Below the pieces are notes generated by a model. The model had not been told where the DNA came from, ran no database searches, and worked only from the letters and a program-made list of their open reading frames with translations. DNA of 64,000 nucleotides from Actinobacillus genomosp. 2 (GTDB lineage: Bacteria; Pseudomonadota; Gammaproteobacteria; Enterobacterales; Pasteurellaceae), in assembly GCF_029773605.1 (NCBI RefSeq), contig NZ_CP103807.1:248001-312000 (forward strand). Reading direction: 5' to 3'. A program made the translations under genes and the position numbers. Below are positions 26,680 through 36,215 of this stretch, one piece after another; the first letter of the stretch is position 1, and each line of letters begins with the position of its first letter.

Positions 26680-28176
26680 ATGGAATTTAGTGTTAAAAAC
26701 GGTAGTGTTGAAAAACAGCGTACAGCGTGTTTAGTTGTCGGTGTCTATGAGCCTCGACGTTTATCGGGGGCGGCGGAGCAACTGGATAAATTAAGTGAAG
26801 GCTATATTAGTGCTTTATTACGCCGTGGTGATTTAGACGGTAAAGCAGGGCAAACCTTGTTATTGCATAATGTACCAAATGTGCCTGCCGATAGAGTTTT
26901 ATTAGTCGGTTGCGGAAAAGAAAGAGAATTGACTGAACGTCAATATAAGCAAATTATTCAAAAAATGGTGCAAACCATTAATGAAACCGGCTCAATGGAA
27001 GCGGTCTGTTTTTTAACCGAATTACATGTTAAAGCTCGTTCAAGTTATTGGAACGTCCGTTTTGCGATTGAAGCGATTCAAGAGAGTTTATATGCCTATA
27101 ATGATTTCAAGAGCATTAAACCGGAAGTACGTCGCGAGTTACGCCGTGTGATTTTCAATGTTGCTAATCGTAAAGATTTATTAGAGGCAGAAAGAGCGTT
27201 GGAACACGGAAAAGCAATCGCAACTGGTGTCGCGTTTGCAAAAAATGTCGCAAATTGTCCACCTAATGTATGTAATCCGGCTTATCTTGCTGAATTAGCG
27301 AAAGGTTTAGCGAGCGAGTATGAAACGATTAAAACCACTGTGATCGATGAAGCGGAAATGGAAAAATTAGGTATGGGCGCTTATTTAGCCGTATCTCGAG
27401 GCTCTCATAATCCGGCATATTTATCTGTTATTGAATATCGTAATCATCCGAATCCGGATGCGAAACCAATCGTTTTAGTAGGTAAGGGACTGACATTTGA
27501 CTCCGGCGGTATTTCAATTAAGCCGTCCGAAGCGATGGATGAAATGAAATACGATATGGGCGGAGCCGCTTCGGTTTACGGTACGATGAAAGCGTTGGCG
27601 GAAATGAAATTACCTCTAAATGTCATCGGTGTGTTAGCCGGTTGTGAAAATATGCCGGACGGTAATGCCTATCGACCGGGCGATATTCTGACAACGATGA
27701 ACGGTTTAACCGTTGAAGTATTGAATACCGATGCGGAAGGCCGATTAGTTTTATGTGATACATTAACTTATGTAGAACGTTTTGAACCGGAATTAGTGAT
27801 TGATGTGGCGACTTTAACCGGCGCTTGTATGATTGCACTTGGTGCTCACAATAGCGGATTAATGTCGACCAGTAATATGCTGGCAAACGATTTATTAAAT
27901 GCAGCGGAACAAGCGGATGATAAAGCATGGCGTTTACCGTTAGGCGAAGAATATCAAGAACAGCTTAAATCAAATTTTGCGGATCTCGCTAATATTGGCG
28001 GACGTTTAGGCGGAGCGATTACCGCGGGTCAATTCTTATCTAACTTCACCAAAAAATATACTTGGGCACATTTAGATATTGCTGGTACAGCTTGGAAATC
28101 CGGTGCGGCAAAAGGCGCAACCGGCAGACCTGTTTCATTATTTAGTCAATTTTTAATTAATAAAGCGAGTAATTAG
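26680..28176 (+). CDS. pepA: Leucyl aminopeptidase PepA
   Basis: A cytosolic M17 metallo-aminopeptidase; in E. coli the hexamer also binds DNA (Xer recombination, carAB control). The 498-aa protein has the catalytic motif [18 protein letters not shown] (metal ligands Lys and Asp) and the signature NTDAEGRL. The N-terminal domain (1-160) is the DNA-binding and interaction part. AGGAG lies before the ATG. The gene stands alone with a strong terminator behind it. Confidence 0.96.
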   Translation: MEFSVKNGSVEKQRTACLVVGVYEPRRLSGAAEQLDKLSEGYISALLRRGDLDGKAGQTLLLHNVPNVPADRVLLVGCGKERELTERQYKQIIQKMVQTINETGSMEAVCFLTELHVKARSSYWNVRFAIEAIQESLYAYNDFKSIKPEVRRELRRVIFNVANRKDLLEAERALEHGKAIATGVAFAKNVANCPPNVCNPAYLAELAKGLASEYETIKTTVIDEAEMEKLGMGAYLAVSRGSHNPAYLSVIEYRNHPNPDAKPIVLVGKGLTFDSGGISIKPSEAMDEMKYDMGGAASVYGTMKALAEMKLPLNVIGVLAGCENMPDGNAYRPGDILTTMNGLTVEVLNTDAEGRLVLCDTLTYVERFEPELVIDVATLTGACMIALGAHNSGLMSTSNMLANDLLNAAEQADDKAWRLPLGEEYQEQLKSNFADLANIGGRLGGAITAGQFLSNFTKKYTWAHLDIAGTAWKSGAAKGATGRPVSLFSQFLINKASN

Positions 28177-28207
28177 GTTAAGCGGTTAATTTTACTCAAA
28201 AATTTAC

Positions 28208-28241
28208 AAGCCCTCAGGTAGTGATGCCTGAGGGCTTTATT
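28208..28241. terminator. Bidirectional terminator between pepA and queE
   Basis: AAGCCCTCAGG / CCTGAGGGCTT, an 11-bp GC-rich stem with an 8-base loop followed by TTATT. It serves converging pepA and queE. Confidence 0.9.
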
Positions 28242-28251
28242 ATAAACAAAC

Positions 28252-28884
28252 TTATTCAATACCGACCAATTTGTGAGTTTGTAAACTCAATTGCCATTTG
28301 GGTTTATTGGCTCGTTGATTCAAAATACCAAGTTGGGTGATGGTTTCCAATAAATTCATTTTGCCGTCCACTTCGCAAGGAGAAAGGTAGTAATGTTCAG
28401 CGGTAATTTGTGTCTCGATTTGTTCACAAAAACCTTGTACATCGCCTTTATCCATCACGATACGAACTTCGTTGGCAAATGGAATACATTCTCTCAAATA
28501 TTTCTCTTGATACATCAGTTTCGGGCTAGTAGCGATATAATCAATCTGTTTCGGCACGGCTTTTAAGCCGTTTGTTTCAATTGTTAGCCAATAACCTTCT
28601 GCTTTAAACACATCGAGCAATACGCTTAAATTGGCATACATAGTAGGCTCACCACCGGTAATGATAATATTCTTAGCGGAATAAGATTTTACTCGTTCAA
28701 GAATTTTCGCCATGCTCCATTTTTCGTATTCGTTATAGTTGGTATCGCACCACGGGCAAGCCAGATTACATTTGCCTAAACGCACGAAAATACAGGGTAA
28801 GCCAGTATTAAAGCCTTCACCTTGCAGGCTTTCAAAAATTTCGACAATCGGGAAAGCTGTTGTCGTCAAAATAGTATTTGTCAT
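28252..28884 (-). CDS. queE: 7-carboxy-7-deazaguanine synthase QueE
   Basis: A radical SAM enzyme that contracts 6-carboxy-tetrahydropterin to 7-carboxy-7-deazaguanine for queuosine. The cluster motif is CNLACPWCDTNYNE (three cysteines of CX3CX2C), preceded by FESLQGEGFNTG. The SAM-binding GGEPT follows at about residue 78. Length is 210 aa, normal for the family. It is the last gene of queC-queD-queE. Confidence 0.93.
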   Translation of the reverse strand: MTNTILTTTAFPIVEIFESLQGEGFNTGLPCIFVRLGKCNLACPWCDTNYNEYEKWSMAKILERVKSYSAKNIIITGGEPTMYANLSVLLDVFKAEGYWLTIETNGLKAVPKQIDYIATSPKLMYQEKYLRECIPFANEVRIVMDKGDVQGFCEQIETQITAEHYYLSPCEVDGKMNLLETITQLGILNQRANKPKWQLSLQTHKLVGIE

Positions 28885-28975
28885 AATTTTTACAAATCTC
28901 TCCTAACCCCTCTTTACTAAAGAGGGGAATATCGGGGTTAAGATTTATGCTCTATATTTATTTAGATGGGAATGT

Positions 28976-29398
28976 TTAACGAGAATATTCACAATATGAG
29001 GTTGGTGTTTCCCAAAGACGAATTAAACTGACCGGTAAACCGACTTTTTCCAGCTTTTCAAACATATATTTCGCCATTTCTTCCGCTGTCGTACGGCTTG
29101 GAATACCGTAAACTTTAGAGTTTAAATCGATTAACAGTTTGGCAACTTGACTTTCTCTGTCGCTATTTAAATCGTAGATATAGGCATGATCCATCGGGTC
29201 TAAGATTTCACGTTTTACCACCGATTTTAAATCGGAATAATCCATCACCATACCTCGTTTCGCTCCCTCGGCAACTAAGTTACCGCTCACTTCCACCTGA
29301 AGTTTATAAGTATGTCCGTGTAAGTTTTGGCATTTGCCGTCGTGCCCATCGAGCATATGTGCCATATCGAAACTAAATTCTTTTGCAATTTTAAACAT
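28976..29398 (-). CDS. queD: 6-carboxy-5,6,7,8-tetrahydropterin synthase QueD
   Basis: QueD turns dihydroneopterin triphosphate into 6-carboxy-tetrahydropterin. The 140-aa T-fold protein has zinc-binding histidines in DMAHML and LHGHTY and the catalytic Cys in GKCQNLHGH. DYSDLK and LDHAY-like (MDHAYIYDL) motifs also fit. Middle gene of the queuosine operon, about 95 bases after queC and 91 before queE; both gaps contain small hairpins. Confidence 0.93.
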   Translation of the reverse strand: MFKIAKEFSFDMAHMLDGHDGKCQNLHGHTYKLQVEVSGNLVAEGAKRGMVMDYSDLKSVVKREILDPMDHAYIYDLNSDRESQVAKLLIDLNSKVYGIPSRTTAEEMAKYMFEKLEKVGLPVSLIRLWETPTSYCEYSR

Positions 29399-29492
29399 TT
29401 TTTGACCGCTTGTTTTAGGTTATGACCTAGCACGAAACCTCGTACTAGGTTAAAGATAAGTCAGCCACGTTGTGGCTAGAATAAGATAATGT

Positions 29493-30149
29493 TTACTGAT
29501 TATTTTTTTCAGCAAGGTACTCGTTAAGCCCTTTTTCACGTAATACGCAGCTTGGACAAGTGTGACAACCGCCTTCCACACCTAAATAGCAAGTATGGGT
29601 ATGCTGTCTGATATAGTCGAACGCACCGAGTTTATCGGCTAATTCCCATGTCTGTTTTTTAGTCAGGTACATCAGTGGCGTACGAATGTTGAAGTTATAA
29701 TCCATTGCCAGATTTAAGGTGACATTCATTGATTTCACGAACACATCTCGGCAGTCCGGATAGCCGCTAAAGTCGGTTTCACATACACCGGTAAAAATAG
29801 TTTGGATACCTTGTCCTTTGGCATAAATAGCGGTGTAGAGTAAAAACAGTGCATTACGACCGTCAACAAAGGTATTCGGCGTATTGCCTTCTTGCTTAAT
29901 TTCACGTTCTTCCATCATTGCGTTGGATGTGATAGCTTTGATCACGGAAGTATCAATCAGCGTTTGTTTAACGCCGAGATCTTTGGCGATCCAAGCTGCT
30001 TTTTCCAGCTCGATTGCGTGGCGTTGTCCATATTGAAAGGTAACCACTTCAACATTTTCCACATCAAATTCTTGAATGGCTTGGAAAAGGCAAGTGGTGG
30101 AGTCTTGCCCGCCGGAAAAAATCACGACGGCTTTTGGAGTTGAATTCAT
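29493..30149 (-). CDS. queC: 7-cyano-7-deazaguanine synthase QueC
   Basis: QueC makes preQ0 from 7-carboxy-7-deazaguanine, ammonia and ATP. The PP-loop [10 protein letters not shown] is at the N-terminus (residues 11-20) and the zinc-binding cluster CHTCPSC lies near residue 195, preceded by CYLGVEGG. It is the first gene of the operon, and a preQ1-type riboswitch covers its leader, with the ribosome site inside the conserved tail. Confidence 0.94.
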   Translation of the reverse strand: MNSTPKAVVIFSGGQDSTTCLFQAIQEFDVENVEVVTFQYGQRHAIELEKAAWIAKDLGVKQTLIDTSVIKAITSNAMMEEREIKQEGNTPNTFVDGRNALFLLYTAIYAKGQGIQTIFTGVCETDFSGYPDCRDVFVKSMNVTLNLAMDYNFNIRTPLMYLTKKQTWELADKLGAFDYIRQHTHTCYLGVEGGCHTCPSCVLREKGLNEYLAEKNNQ

Positions 30150-30154
30150 TTTGT

Positions 30155-30211
30155 ATCCTTAGTTTTGGTTTCAAAGATAGTCTTTGGCGTGGGAGGTTTT
30201 CGAACCACGAG
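30155..30211 (-). promoter_or_regulatory. PreQ1-type (class I) riboswitch with an extra hairpin
   Basis: On the minus strand a 5-bp stem CGTGG / CCACG (30209-30205, 30192-30188) encloses the loop TTCGAAAACCTC, matching the GGTTC...AC.CC pattern of preQ1-I aptamers. The conserved A-rich tail AAAACTAAGGA (30167-30157) follows, with AAGGA serving as ribosome site of queC. Between stem and tail is an additional 6-bp hairpin CAAAGA-CTA-TCTTTG, absent from the minimal aptamer. The position in front of queuosine synthesis genes fits feedback by preQ1. Confidence 0.75.
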
Positions 30212-30341
30212 AAAGAATAAGCGGTCTGAATTTGCAAGTTTTTTGCAAAAATAGACCGCCTTTAAGACGATATTATAATGATTTTTGTTGGAATCGCTAT
30301 TTTCTTTGCAATTCTTTCTAATTTCTTAATATTTGATTCTT

Positions 30342-30357
30342 CCGCAAACGTTTGCTT
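30342..30357. promoter_or_regulatory. PurR box upstream of purM
   Basis: CCGCAAACGTTTGCTT, 14 identical bases with the purT operator. It lies about 55 bases before purM. Confidence 0.88.
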
Positions 30358-30409
30358 GTGCTATAATCCACCTGTTTTTTGTTATCACTCAGTTTGTCGA
30401 GGTTAAATT

Positions 30410-31447
30410 GTGAGCAATACACAACTCAGTTATAAAGATGCCGGCGTTGATATTCACGCAGGTAATGAATTAGTCGAACGTATTAAAGGCGATGTAAAAC
30501 GTACTCGCCGTCCTGAAGTTATGGGCGGTTTAGGTGGTTTCGGTGCATTATGTGCATTGCCAACTAAATATAAAGAGCCGATTTTAGTGTCAGGTACAGA
30601 TGGTGTTGGTACTAAATTACGTTTAGCGATTGACCTCAACAAACACGACACCATCGGTCAAGATTTAGTCGCAATGTGTGTAAATGATTTAGTGGTACAA
30701 GGTGCAGAACCTTTGTTCTTCTTAGATTATTATGCAACCGGTAAATTAGAAGTTGATGTTGCGGCAGACGTAATTAAAGGTATCGCAGACGGCTGTGAAA
30801 TCTCAGGTTGTGCTTTAGTTGGCGGTGAAACGGCAGAAATGCCGGGTATGTACCACGAGGGTGACTATGATTTAGCCGGTTTCTGTGTCGGCGTGGTAGA
30901 AAAATCTGAGATTATTGACGGTTCTGCTGTAAAAGCCGGAGATACATTAATCGCATTAGGCTCAAGCGGCCCACACTCAAACGGTTATTCATTAATCCGT
31001 AAAGTGATTGAAGTTAGCGGTGCAAATCCGGCCACAGATACTTTAGATGGTAAATTATTAAGCGAGCATTTACTCGCACCAACAAAAATCTATGTGAAAT
31101 CCGTACTTCAATTAATTAAACAGGCCGATGTTCACGCAATCGCTCATTTAACCGGTGGCGGTTTCTGGGAAAATATTCCACGTGTGCTTCCTGCAACCAC
31201 AAAAGCAGTCATTGATGAAAAATCATGGGAATGGCCGGCGGCATTTAAATGGTTACAAGAAAAAGGCAATATCAGCCGTTATGAAATGTATCGTACTTTC
31301 AACTGTGGTGTTGGTATGGTCATCGCTTTACCGGAAAAAGATGTTGAAACTGCATTAGCCGTATTAAAACAAGCAGGCGAAAATGCTTGGGTAATCGGTA
31401 AAATTGAAAACTTAGGTGATGGTTCAGAGCAAGTTGAAATTATCTAG
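30410..31447 (+). CDS. purM: Phosphoribosylformylglycinamidine cyclo-ligase PurM
   Basis: AIR synthetase of purine biosynthesis. 345 aa, starting with GTG at 30410 after GAGG, to read [21 protein letters not shown]. Family motifs: [33 protein letters not shown] and [13 protein letters not shown]. No purN follows directly; a terminator does. Control by PurR is suggested by the upstream box. Confidence 0.96.
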   Translation: MSNTQLSYKDAGVDIHAGNELVERIKGDVKRTRRPEVMGGLGGFGALCALPTKYKEPILVSGTDGVGTKLRLAIDLNKHDTIGQDLVAMCVNDLVVQGAEPLFFLDYYATGKLEVDVAADVIKGIADGCEISGCALVGGETAEMPGMYHEGDYDLAGFCVGVVEKSEIIDGSAVKAGDTLIALGSSGPHSNGYSLIRKVIEVSGANPATDTLDGKLLSEHLLAPTKIYVKSVLQLIKQADVHAIAHLTGGGFWENIPRVLPATTKAVIDEKSWEWPAAFKWLQEKGNISRYEMYRTFNCGVGMVIALPEKDVETALAVLKQAGENAWVIGKIENLGDGSEQVEII

Positions 31448-31469
31448 TTTACAAAAAAATTAAAAAATC

Positions 31470-31505
31470 AAACCGCTTGTGGCTTAGGCTGTAAGCGGTT
31501 TTTTG
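31470..31505 (+). terminator. Terminator after purM
   Basis: AAACCGCTT / AAGCGGTTT with a 13-base loop and a T-run. An almost identical copy ends the EamA transporter gene at 33976-34010. Confidence 0.85.
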
Positions 31506-31533
31506 CAATCATTTTATCTAGTACATTTATTCT

Positions 31534-32922
31534 CTAGCTTTTATGATTTAACTTATAAGTGTGTAACCAATCAATAAATTCTTTATCGGTTCGGGTTACA
31601 TTTAAGCGTAAGTAGGTAGAAAAATCAGAATGTTGAGAGAATAAATATCCCGGAGCTAATAAAAAAACTTCCTTACTTGCTTCTAGTGCCATCTTCGTTG
31701 TATCTAGATATGTATTAATCCATAAAAATATCCCAATATTGCTTTCTTTTGGGTATTCAATTCCAATCTCTTCTAATTCTTTTTTTAGATACTCATGTTT
31801 TTTAGTTAATTTAATTTTCATTTCCTCAATATGTTTTTTATATTGAGGATGAAGCCAAATTTTATGGATCGCTCTTTCGGTTAATTCTGTACTTGTCATA
31901 TTAGATAGCATTTTTTGTTTGAGTATGGGCTGCAGAAAATTTTGAGGAACGCATAAAAAACCGACTCTCCAATTTGCTCCAAGTATTTTAGATACTCCTG
32001 TAACATAAAAAACGCGTTCTAATTGATCTAAAGAGGCATAGCGTAATGTTTTTCTGGAATCCTCTAAATGGCTGTAAACATCATCCTCTAATAAGTAGGC
32101 ATTATATTTATGTAGTAAACTTAATACTTTGTACATTATGGATGGTGAAATATTATAAGATGTGGGATTATTTAGAATACTATTTGTAATATATAATTTA
32201 GGCTTATACTTTTGAAAGAAACTTTCTAATTGTTCTATATTTGGTCCATTGCTATCTCTCTCTACACTTACCACTTTAATATTTAATTGATGTAGACAGC
32301 CTAATAACCAAAACCAACTAGGATCATCAACAATAACATAATCGCCTTCTCTCACGACTTCTCTTAATACTGTCTGTATAGCCGAAGAAACGCCTGGCAT
32401 TGTAATGACCGTATTTGGGTTTATATTTATACCTATATTATCTAATTGTGTGGAAAATAATTCTCGTAAGGGTTGGTAACCTTGAATATGCCCATATGAA
32501 TAAATAAAATTATGAGCTTCTTTAGCTGATTTTCTGATTGCATTTGAAATAATCTCTGCATCAATGAGCCACTCATCCGGCAATAATCCACTTCCTGAGG
32601 CTTTATTTTTGGGAAGTTCGCTAAATAGATGGCTCATTAGCCAGCCGGTATCATTAACATTATTAATCAAAGTAGGGGCTAAATTTATCTCAGGCAAAGC
32701 ACATTGCTTTTCACAAACAAAAAATCCTGAGCCGCTTACCGATTTGATATATCCCATTGATACTAATAAATCATATCCTTGAGCTACGGAAAATGTAGAT
32801 ATATCTAATTTTTGAGCTAATTGGCGAATCGAAGGAATTTTTTGCCTAGGTAAATAAATATTTCGTTCAATTTTATCTATTACCCATTCACAAACCTCTT
32901 GAACTCTTGTTTTTTTCTTCAT
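31534..32922 (-). CDS. MocR/PdxR-type regulator (GntR helix-turn-helix plus aminotransferase-like domain)
   Basis: A 462-aa protein. Residues 1-75 form a GntR-type winged helix (KIPSIRQLAQKLDISTFSVAQGYDLL). The rest is a fold-type I aminotransferase-like domain with the PLP lysine expected in YVTGVSKILGANWRVGF, and VDDPSWFW and LLEDDVYSHL matching the cofactor pocket. MocR proteins sense amino-acid or vitamin B6-related compounds. It is divergent from an EamA transporter, its probable target. It is most like the YdcR subgroup, but the effector cannot be told from sequence. Confidence 0.88.
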   Translation of the reverse strand: MKKKTRVQEVCEWVIDKIERNIYLPRQKIPSIRQLAQKLDISTFSVAQGYDLLVSMGYIKSVSGSGFFVCEKQCALPEINLAPTLINNVNDTGWLMSHLFSELPKNKASGSGLLPDEWLIDAEIISNAIRKSAKEAHNFIYSYGHIQGYQPLRELFSTQLDNIGININPNTVITMPGVSSAIQTVLREVVREGDYVIVDDPSWFWLLGCLHQLNIKVVSVERDSNGPNIEQLESFFQKYKPKLYITNSILNNPTSYNISPSIMYKVLSLLHKYNAYLLEDDVYSHLEDSRKTLRYASLDQLERVFYVTGVSKILGANWRVGFLCVPQNFLQPILKQKMLSNMTSTELTERAIHKIWLHPQYKKHIEEMKIKLTKKHEYLKKELEEIGIEYPKESNIGIFLWINTYLDTTKMALEASKEVFLLAPGYLFSQHSDFSTYLRLNVTRTDKEFIDWLHTYKLNHKS

Positions 32923-32940
32923 GCGTTAATCCATTTGAAA

Positions 32941-32994
32941 TTGTATAGAAAAATCTCCTATACAGTTATTTTTTATATGTACTGATTGTATAGG
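32941..32994. promoter_or_regulatory. Putative operators of the MocR regulator
   Basis: TTGTATAG (32941-32948) and CTATACAG (32958-32965) form an inverted pair; TTGTATAGG recurs at 32986-32994. Repeated TGTATAG words in the divergent promoter gap are typical of MocR targets. Confidence 0.55.
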
Positions 32995-33104
32995 TCATAA
33001 GTTGATTTTATTCAGTATAGTAAACAAGTATCAACAACATCTTAAAGCAATATAGGAACACACTGTATTACTTAAATCAGAAAATCAAATTATAAGAGGA
33101 TAAA

Positions 33105-33953
33105 ATGAATCGTTATATATTATTTGTATTATTATCAATTTGTTGTTTAGCGTTAGGTGGTATTTTTGTTAAGTTAAGCCAATTCCCGCCAATAACAACA
33201 GGAATGTACAGAGTGTTATTTTCTCTACCTATATTTTTTATGCTATCTAAATATAGTAGTAATGAGTATAAAATGTGCTTGTCAGAAAATATTATTGCTA
33301 TTTTTGCAGGAGCTTTTTTAGCACTAGACCTCATTTTATGGAATATTTCTTTTTCATATACAACGGTAGCAAATGCAAACTTGTTAGCAAATTTAGTTCC
33401 ATTTACAGTTGTGCCTATTTTATATTTTATTTATAAAGAGAAAGTATCAAAAGATTTTTTAATAGGTGGTGGAGTTATTTTGGTCGGTATTTTTGTATTG
33501 ATGAGTGGAAAAATTAATCCGATGCCTGAAAATTTCAAGGGTGATGGACTAGCAATATTAACATCTATATTTTATGGGTTGTTTATTGTTACTGTATATA
33601 AACTTAGAAGTAAAATTTCTACAATTCACTTAATGAGTTATGCCAGTATAGGATGTCTAATTGTACTCTTGCCTGCATCTTTATTATTAGAAGGAATTTA
33701 TATTCCCTATACATTTAGTGATTTTTACCCCTTAATTGGTTTAGCATTATTATCCCAAATTTTAGGGCAGGGGGGGCTGAGCTATTGTTTAGGAAAGATT
33801 AAGGCGAGTTACGCATCGCTGTTAGTATTAACTCAGCCGATTATTTCTGCGATATATGCTTATTTCATTTTTGATGAAAACCTTTCATTAAAAGAGATTG
33901 TTGGTATTTTGGTAGTTCTTATTGGCTTATATATAGCAAATAAGAAAAAGTGA
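33105..33953 (+). CDS. EamA/DMT family transporter
   Basis: A 282-aa inner-membrane protein with about ten transmembrane helices in two EamA repeats. It starts MNRYILFVLLSICCLALGGIFVKLS; the second repeat ends ASLLVLTQPIISAIYAYFIFDE, then the typical LSLKEIVGILVVLIGLYIANKKK. AGAGGA precedes the ATG. Members export metabolites or take up amino acids and vitamins. The divergent MocR regulator suggests an amino-acid or B6-type substrate, which is an inference. Confidence 0.85.
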   Translation: MNRYILFVLLSICCLALGGIFVKLSQFPPITTGMYRVLFSLPIFFMLSKYSSNEYKMCLSENIIAIFAGAFLALDLILWNISFSYTTVANANLLANLVPFTVVPILYFIYKEKVSKDFLIGGGVILVGIFVLMSGKINPMPENFKGDGLAILTSIFYGLFIVTVYKLRSKISTIHLMSYASIGCLIVLLPASLLLEGIYIPYTFSDFYPLIGLALLSQILGQGGLSYCLGKIKASYASLLVLTQPIISAIYAYFIFDENLSLKEIVGILVVLIGLYIANKKK

Positions 33954-33975
33954 TTTGTAAAAAACTAAAGAAATC

Positions 33976-34010
33976 AAACCGCTTGTGGCTTAGGCTATAA
34001 GCGGTTTTTT
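33976..34010 (+). terminator. Terminator after the EamA transporter
   Basis: AAACCGCTT / AAGCGGTTT hairpin with T-run; near-duplicate of the purM terminator, differing by one base in the loop. Confidence 0.85.
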
Positions 34011-34018
34011 GTGAAAAA

Positions 34019-34034
34019 TGTGAAGTTCGTCACA
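34019..34034. promoter_or_regulatory. CRP site of uhpT
   Basis: TGTGA-AGTTCG-TCACA, a perfect CRP-N core. A -10 TATACT lies at 34103-34108. E. coli uhpT also needs CRP together with UhpA; a UhpA site probably lies between the two, but none could be assigned. Confidence 0.8.
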
Positions 34035-34159
34035 AATTTTTATTGATTATATTAAATATAGGAAAAAGTCCTAGATTTTATAGAATTTGTTCTCAGGCTT
34101 TTTATACTAAGAAAGCATAGGATTGCACGCATTAATAATTTATGAGTAATGAGGTTCCT

Positions 34160-35536
34160 ATGCTTGATTTTTTAAAAGAGGTGAGAAAACCGACCCTAGA
34201 CTTACCGGTTGAAGAACGCAGAAAAATGTGGTTTAAGCCGTTTATGCAATCATATCTGGTTGTGTTTGTTGGGTATATGGCAATGTATTTGATTCGTAAG
34301 AATTTTAATGTTGCGCAAAATGACTTAATTGAAACATACGGCTTAACTAAAACCCAATTAGGTATGATTGGATTAGGTTTTTCTATTACGTATGGTATCG
34401 GTAAAACGGTGGTTTCTTATTATGCGGATGGCAAAAATACTAAACAATTTGTGCCGTTTATGCTGATTCTTTCCGCTATTTGTATGCTTGGCTTTAGTAT
34501 GAGCTTAGGTGGCGGTAGTGTTGCATTATTCTTAATGATTTCATTTTATGCCTTAAGCGGTTTCTTCCAAAGTACCGGCGGTTCATCAAGTTATTCTACA
34601 ATTACAAAATGGACCCCAAGTAAAAAACGCGGTACTTACTTAGGCTTTTGGAATTTATCGCATAATGTAGGCGGTGCAGCTGCAGCCGGTGTTGCATTAT
34701 TCGGTGCGAATGTGTTATTTGACGGACACGTTATCGGTATGTTCGTATTCCCTTCCATTATTGCATTAATTGTCGGTTTTGTCGGTTTACGTTATGGTAA
34801 TGACTCTCCAGAAGCCTATGGTTTAGGTAAAGCTGAAGAATTATTCGATGAGCCAGAAAGTGAGGAAGATTTAGCAGCAGAAAAAAATAATCTGACAAAA
34901 TGGCAGATTTTTGTGCAGTTTATTTTGAAAAATAAAGTGATTTGGTTACTTTGCTTTGCGAATATTTTCCTTTACATTGTGCGAATTGGTATCGATCAAT
35001 GGTCACCGGTATACGCATATCAAGAATTAGGTTTTACCAAAGAAGCGGCAACATCCGGTTTTGTGTTGTTTGAAGTTGGAGCGTTAGTCGGCACATTCTT
35101 ATGGGGATACTTGTCGGATCTTGCGAATGGTCGTCGTGGTTTAACAGCGATTGTTGCCTTAGTGCTGATTGTATTTATGCTAGAGTTTTATCAATTTGCC
35201 ACAAACGAATATATGTATCTTTTAGCATTATTTGTGTTAGGCTTCTTAGTGTTTGGTCCTCAGCTTCTTATCGGTGTGGCAGCTGTCGGATTTGTACCGA
35301 AAAAAGCCATTGCTGTGGCGGACGGTGTAAAAGGTACATTTGCTTATCTTATCGGTGATAGCTTTGCTAAATTAGGTTTAGGTATGATTGCGGACGGTAC
35401 GCCAATCTTTGGCTTAACTGGTTGGTCAGGTACATTTGCTGCACTAGATATTTCAGTTATGATCTGTATCGGTTTACTTGCTTTTGTTGCACTTGCGGAA
35501 GAACGTAAAATCCGTAGAAATAAAGCAAAAGCGTAA
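34160..35536 (+). CDS. uhpT: Hexose phosphate transporter UhpT
   Basis: An inner-membrane antiporter that takes up glucose-6-phosphate and related sugar phosphates in exchange for phosphate. The start at 34160 ([21 protein letters not shown], 458 aa) follows GAGG and matches the E. coli protein; the frame is open six codons further. Twelve transmembrane helices of the organophosphate:phosphate antiporter family; [18 protein letters not shown] and [19 protein letters not shown] are signature stretches. It is followed by a terminator and by uhpABC, which senses external sugar phosphate and induces it. Confidence 0.95.
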   Translation: MLDFLKEVRKPTLDLPVEERRKMWFKPFMQSYLVVFVGYMAMYLIRKNFNVAQNDLIETYGLTKTQLGMIGLGFSITYGIGKTVVSYYADGKNTKQFVPFMLILSAICMLGFSMSLGGGSVALFLMISFYALSGFFQSTGGSSSYSTITKWTPSKKRGTYLGFWNLSHNVGGAAAAGVALFGANVLFDGHVIGMFVFPSIIALIVGFVGLRYGNDSPEAYGLGKAEELFDEPESEEDLAAEKNNLTKWQIFVQFILKNKVIWLLCFANIFLYIVRIGIDQWSPVYAYQELGFTKEAATSGFVLFEVGALVGTFLWGYLSDLANGRRGLTAIVALVLIVFMLEFYQFATNEYMYLLALFVLGFLVFGPQLLIGVAAVGFVPKKAIAVADGVKGTFAYLIGDSFAKLGLGMIADGTPIFGLTGWSGTFAALDISVMICIGLLAFVALAEERKIRRNKAKA

Positions 35537-35551
35537 GATATATAAGTCATG

Positions 35552-35579
35552 AAGGCTATCTGAAAAGATAGCCTTTTTT
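35552..35579 (+). terminator. Terminator after uhpT
   Basis: AAGGCTATCT / AGATAGCCTT with a 4-base loop and a T6 run. Confidence 0.9.
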
Positions 35580-35611
35580 GTTTTATAATATGCTTAAAAT
35601 AAGGAGAAAAT

Positions 35612-36211
35612 ATGATTAAAGTTGTTTTGATTGATGATCACGTTATCGTCCGTTCCGGATTTTCACAATTATTATCATTAGAACAAGATATTCAAGTCGT
35701 GGGGGAATTTTCCTCTTCTCAAGAAGCTCGTCTAAAATTACCCGGTATTAAACCGGATGTATGTATTTTGGATATTTCAATGCCGGATGAAAATGGTATG
35801 GAACTCTTAAAAGATATTCCTTCAGCGATTCACTGTATTATGTTAAGTGTGAATGATTCCGCCGTTATTGTCCGTAAAGCATTAGAGTTGGGAGCAAAAG
35901 GCTATCTCAGTAAGCGGTGTAATCCTTCTGAGCTTATACAAGCAGTGAGAACAGTTTATGCCGGTGGCGTATATTTAATGCCGGAATTAACTTCTAAGTT
36001 AGTGTCAAATAAATTCAGTCTAACTGGGAATTTGACTAAGCGAGAATATGAAATTTGTGAGTTATTGATCTTGGGATTGGATACAAAAGAAATTGCAGAA
36101 AAATTATCTTTGAGTGTAAAAACGATTTATGTTCATAGAGATAATGCAATGAGTAAATTAAATGTGAAGAATAATGTAGAACTGGCTAAGTTATTTTATC
36201 AGCAAGGGTAA
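35612..36211 (+). CDS. uhpA: Response regulator UhpA
   Basis: A 199-aa NarL/FixJ-type regulator. The receiver has DDH near the N-terminus, the phosphorylated Asp at about residue 54 (CILDISMPD) and the conserved Lys in LSKRC. The C-terminal LuxR-type helix-turn-helix is LTKREYEICELLILGLDTKEIA onwards. It activates uhpT after phosphorylation by UhpB. AGGAG precedes the ATG. The stop lies 4 bases before the uhpB start. Confidence 0.94.
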   Translation: MIKVVLIDDHVIVRSGFSQLLSLEQDIQVVGEFSSSQEARLKLPGIKPDVCILDISMPDENGMELLKDIPSAIHCIMLSVNDSAVIVRKALELGAKGYLSKRCNPSELIQAVRTVYAGGVYLMPELTSKLVSNKFSLTGNLTKREYEICELLILGLDTKEIAEKLSLSVKTIYVHRDNAMSKLNVKNNVELAKLFYQQG

Positions 36212-36215
36212 GCAG

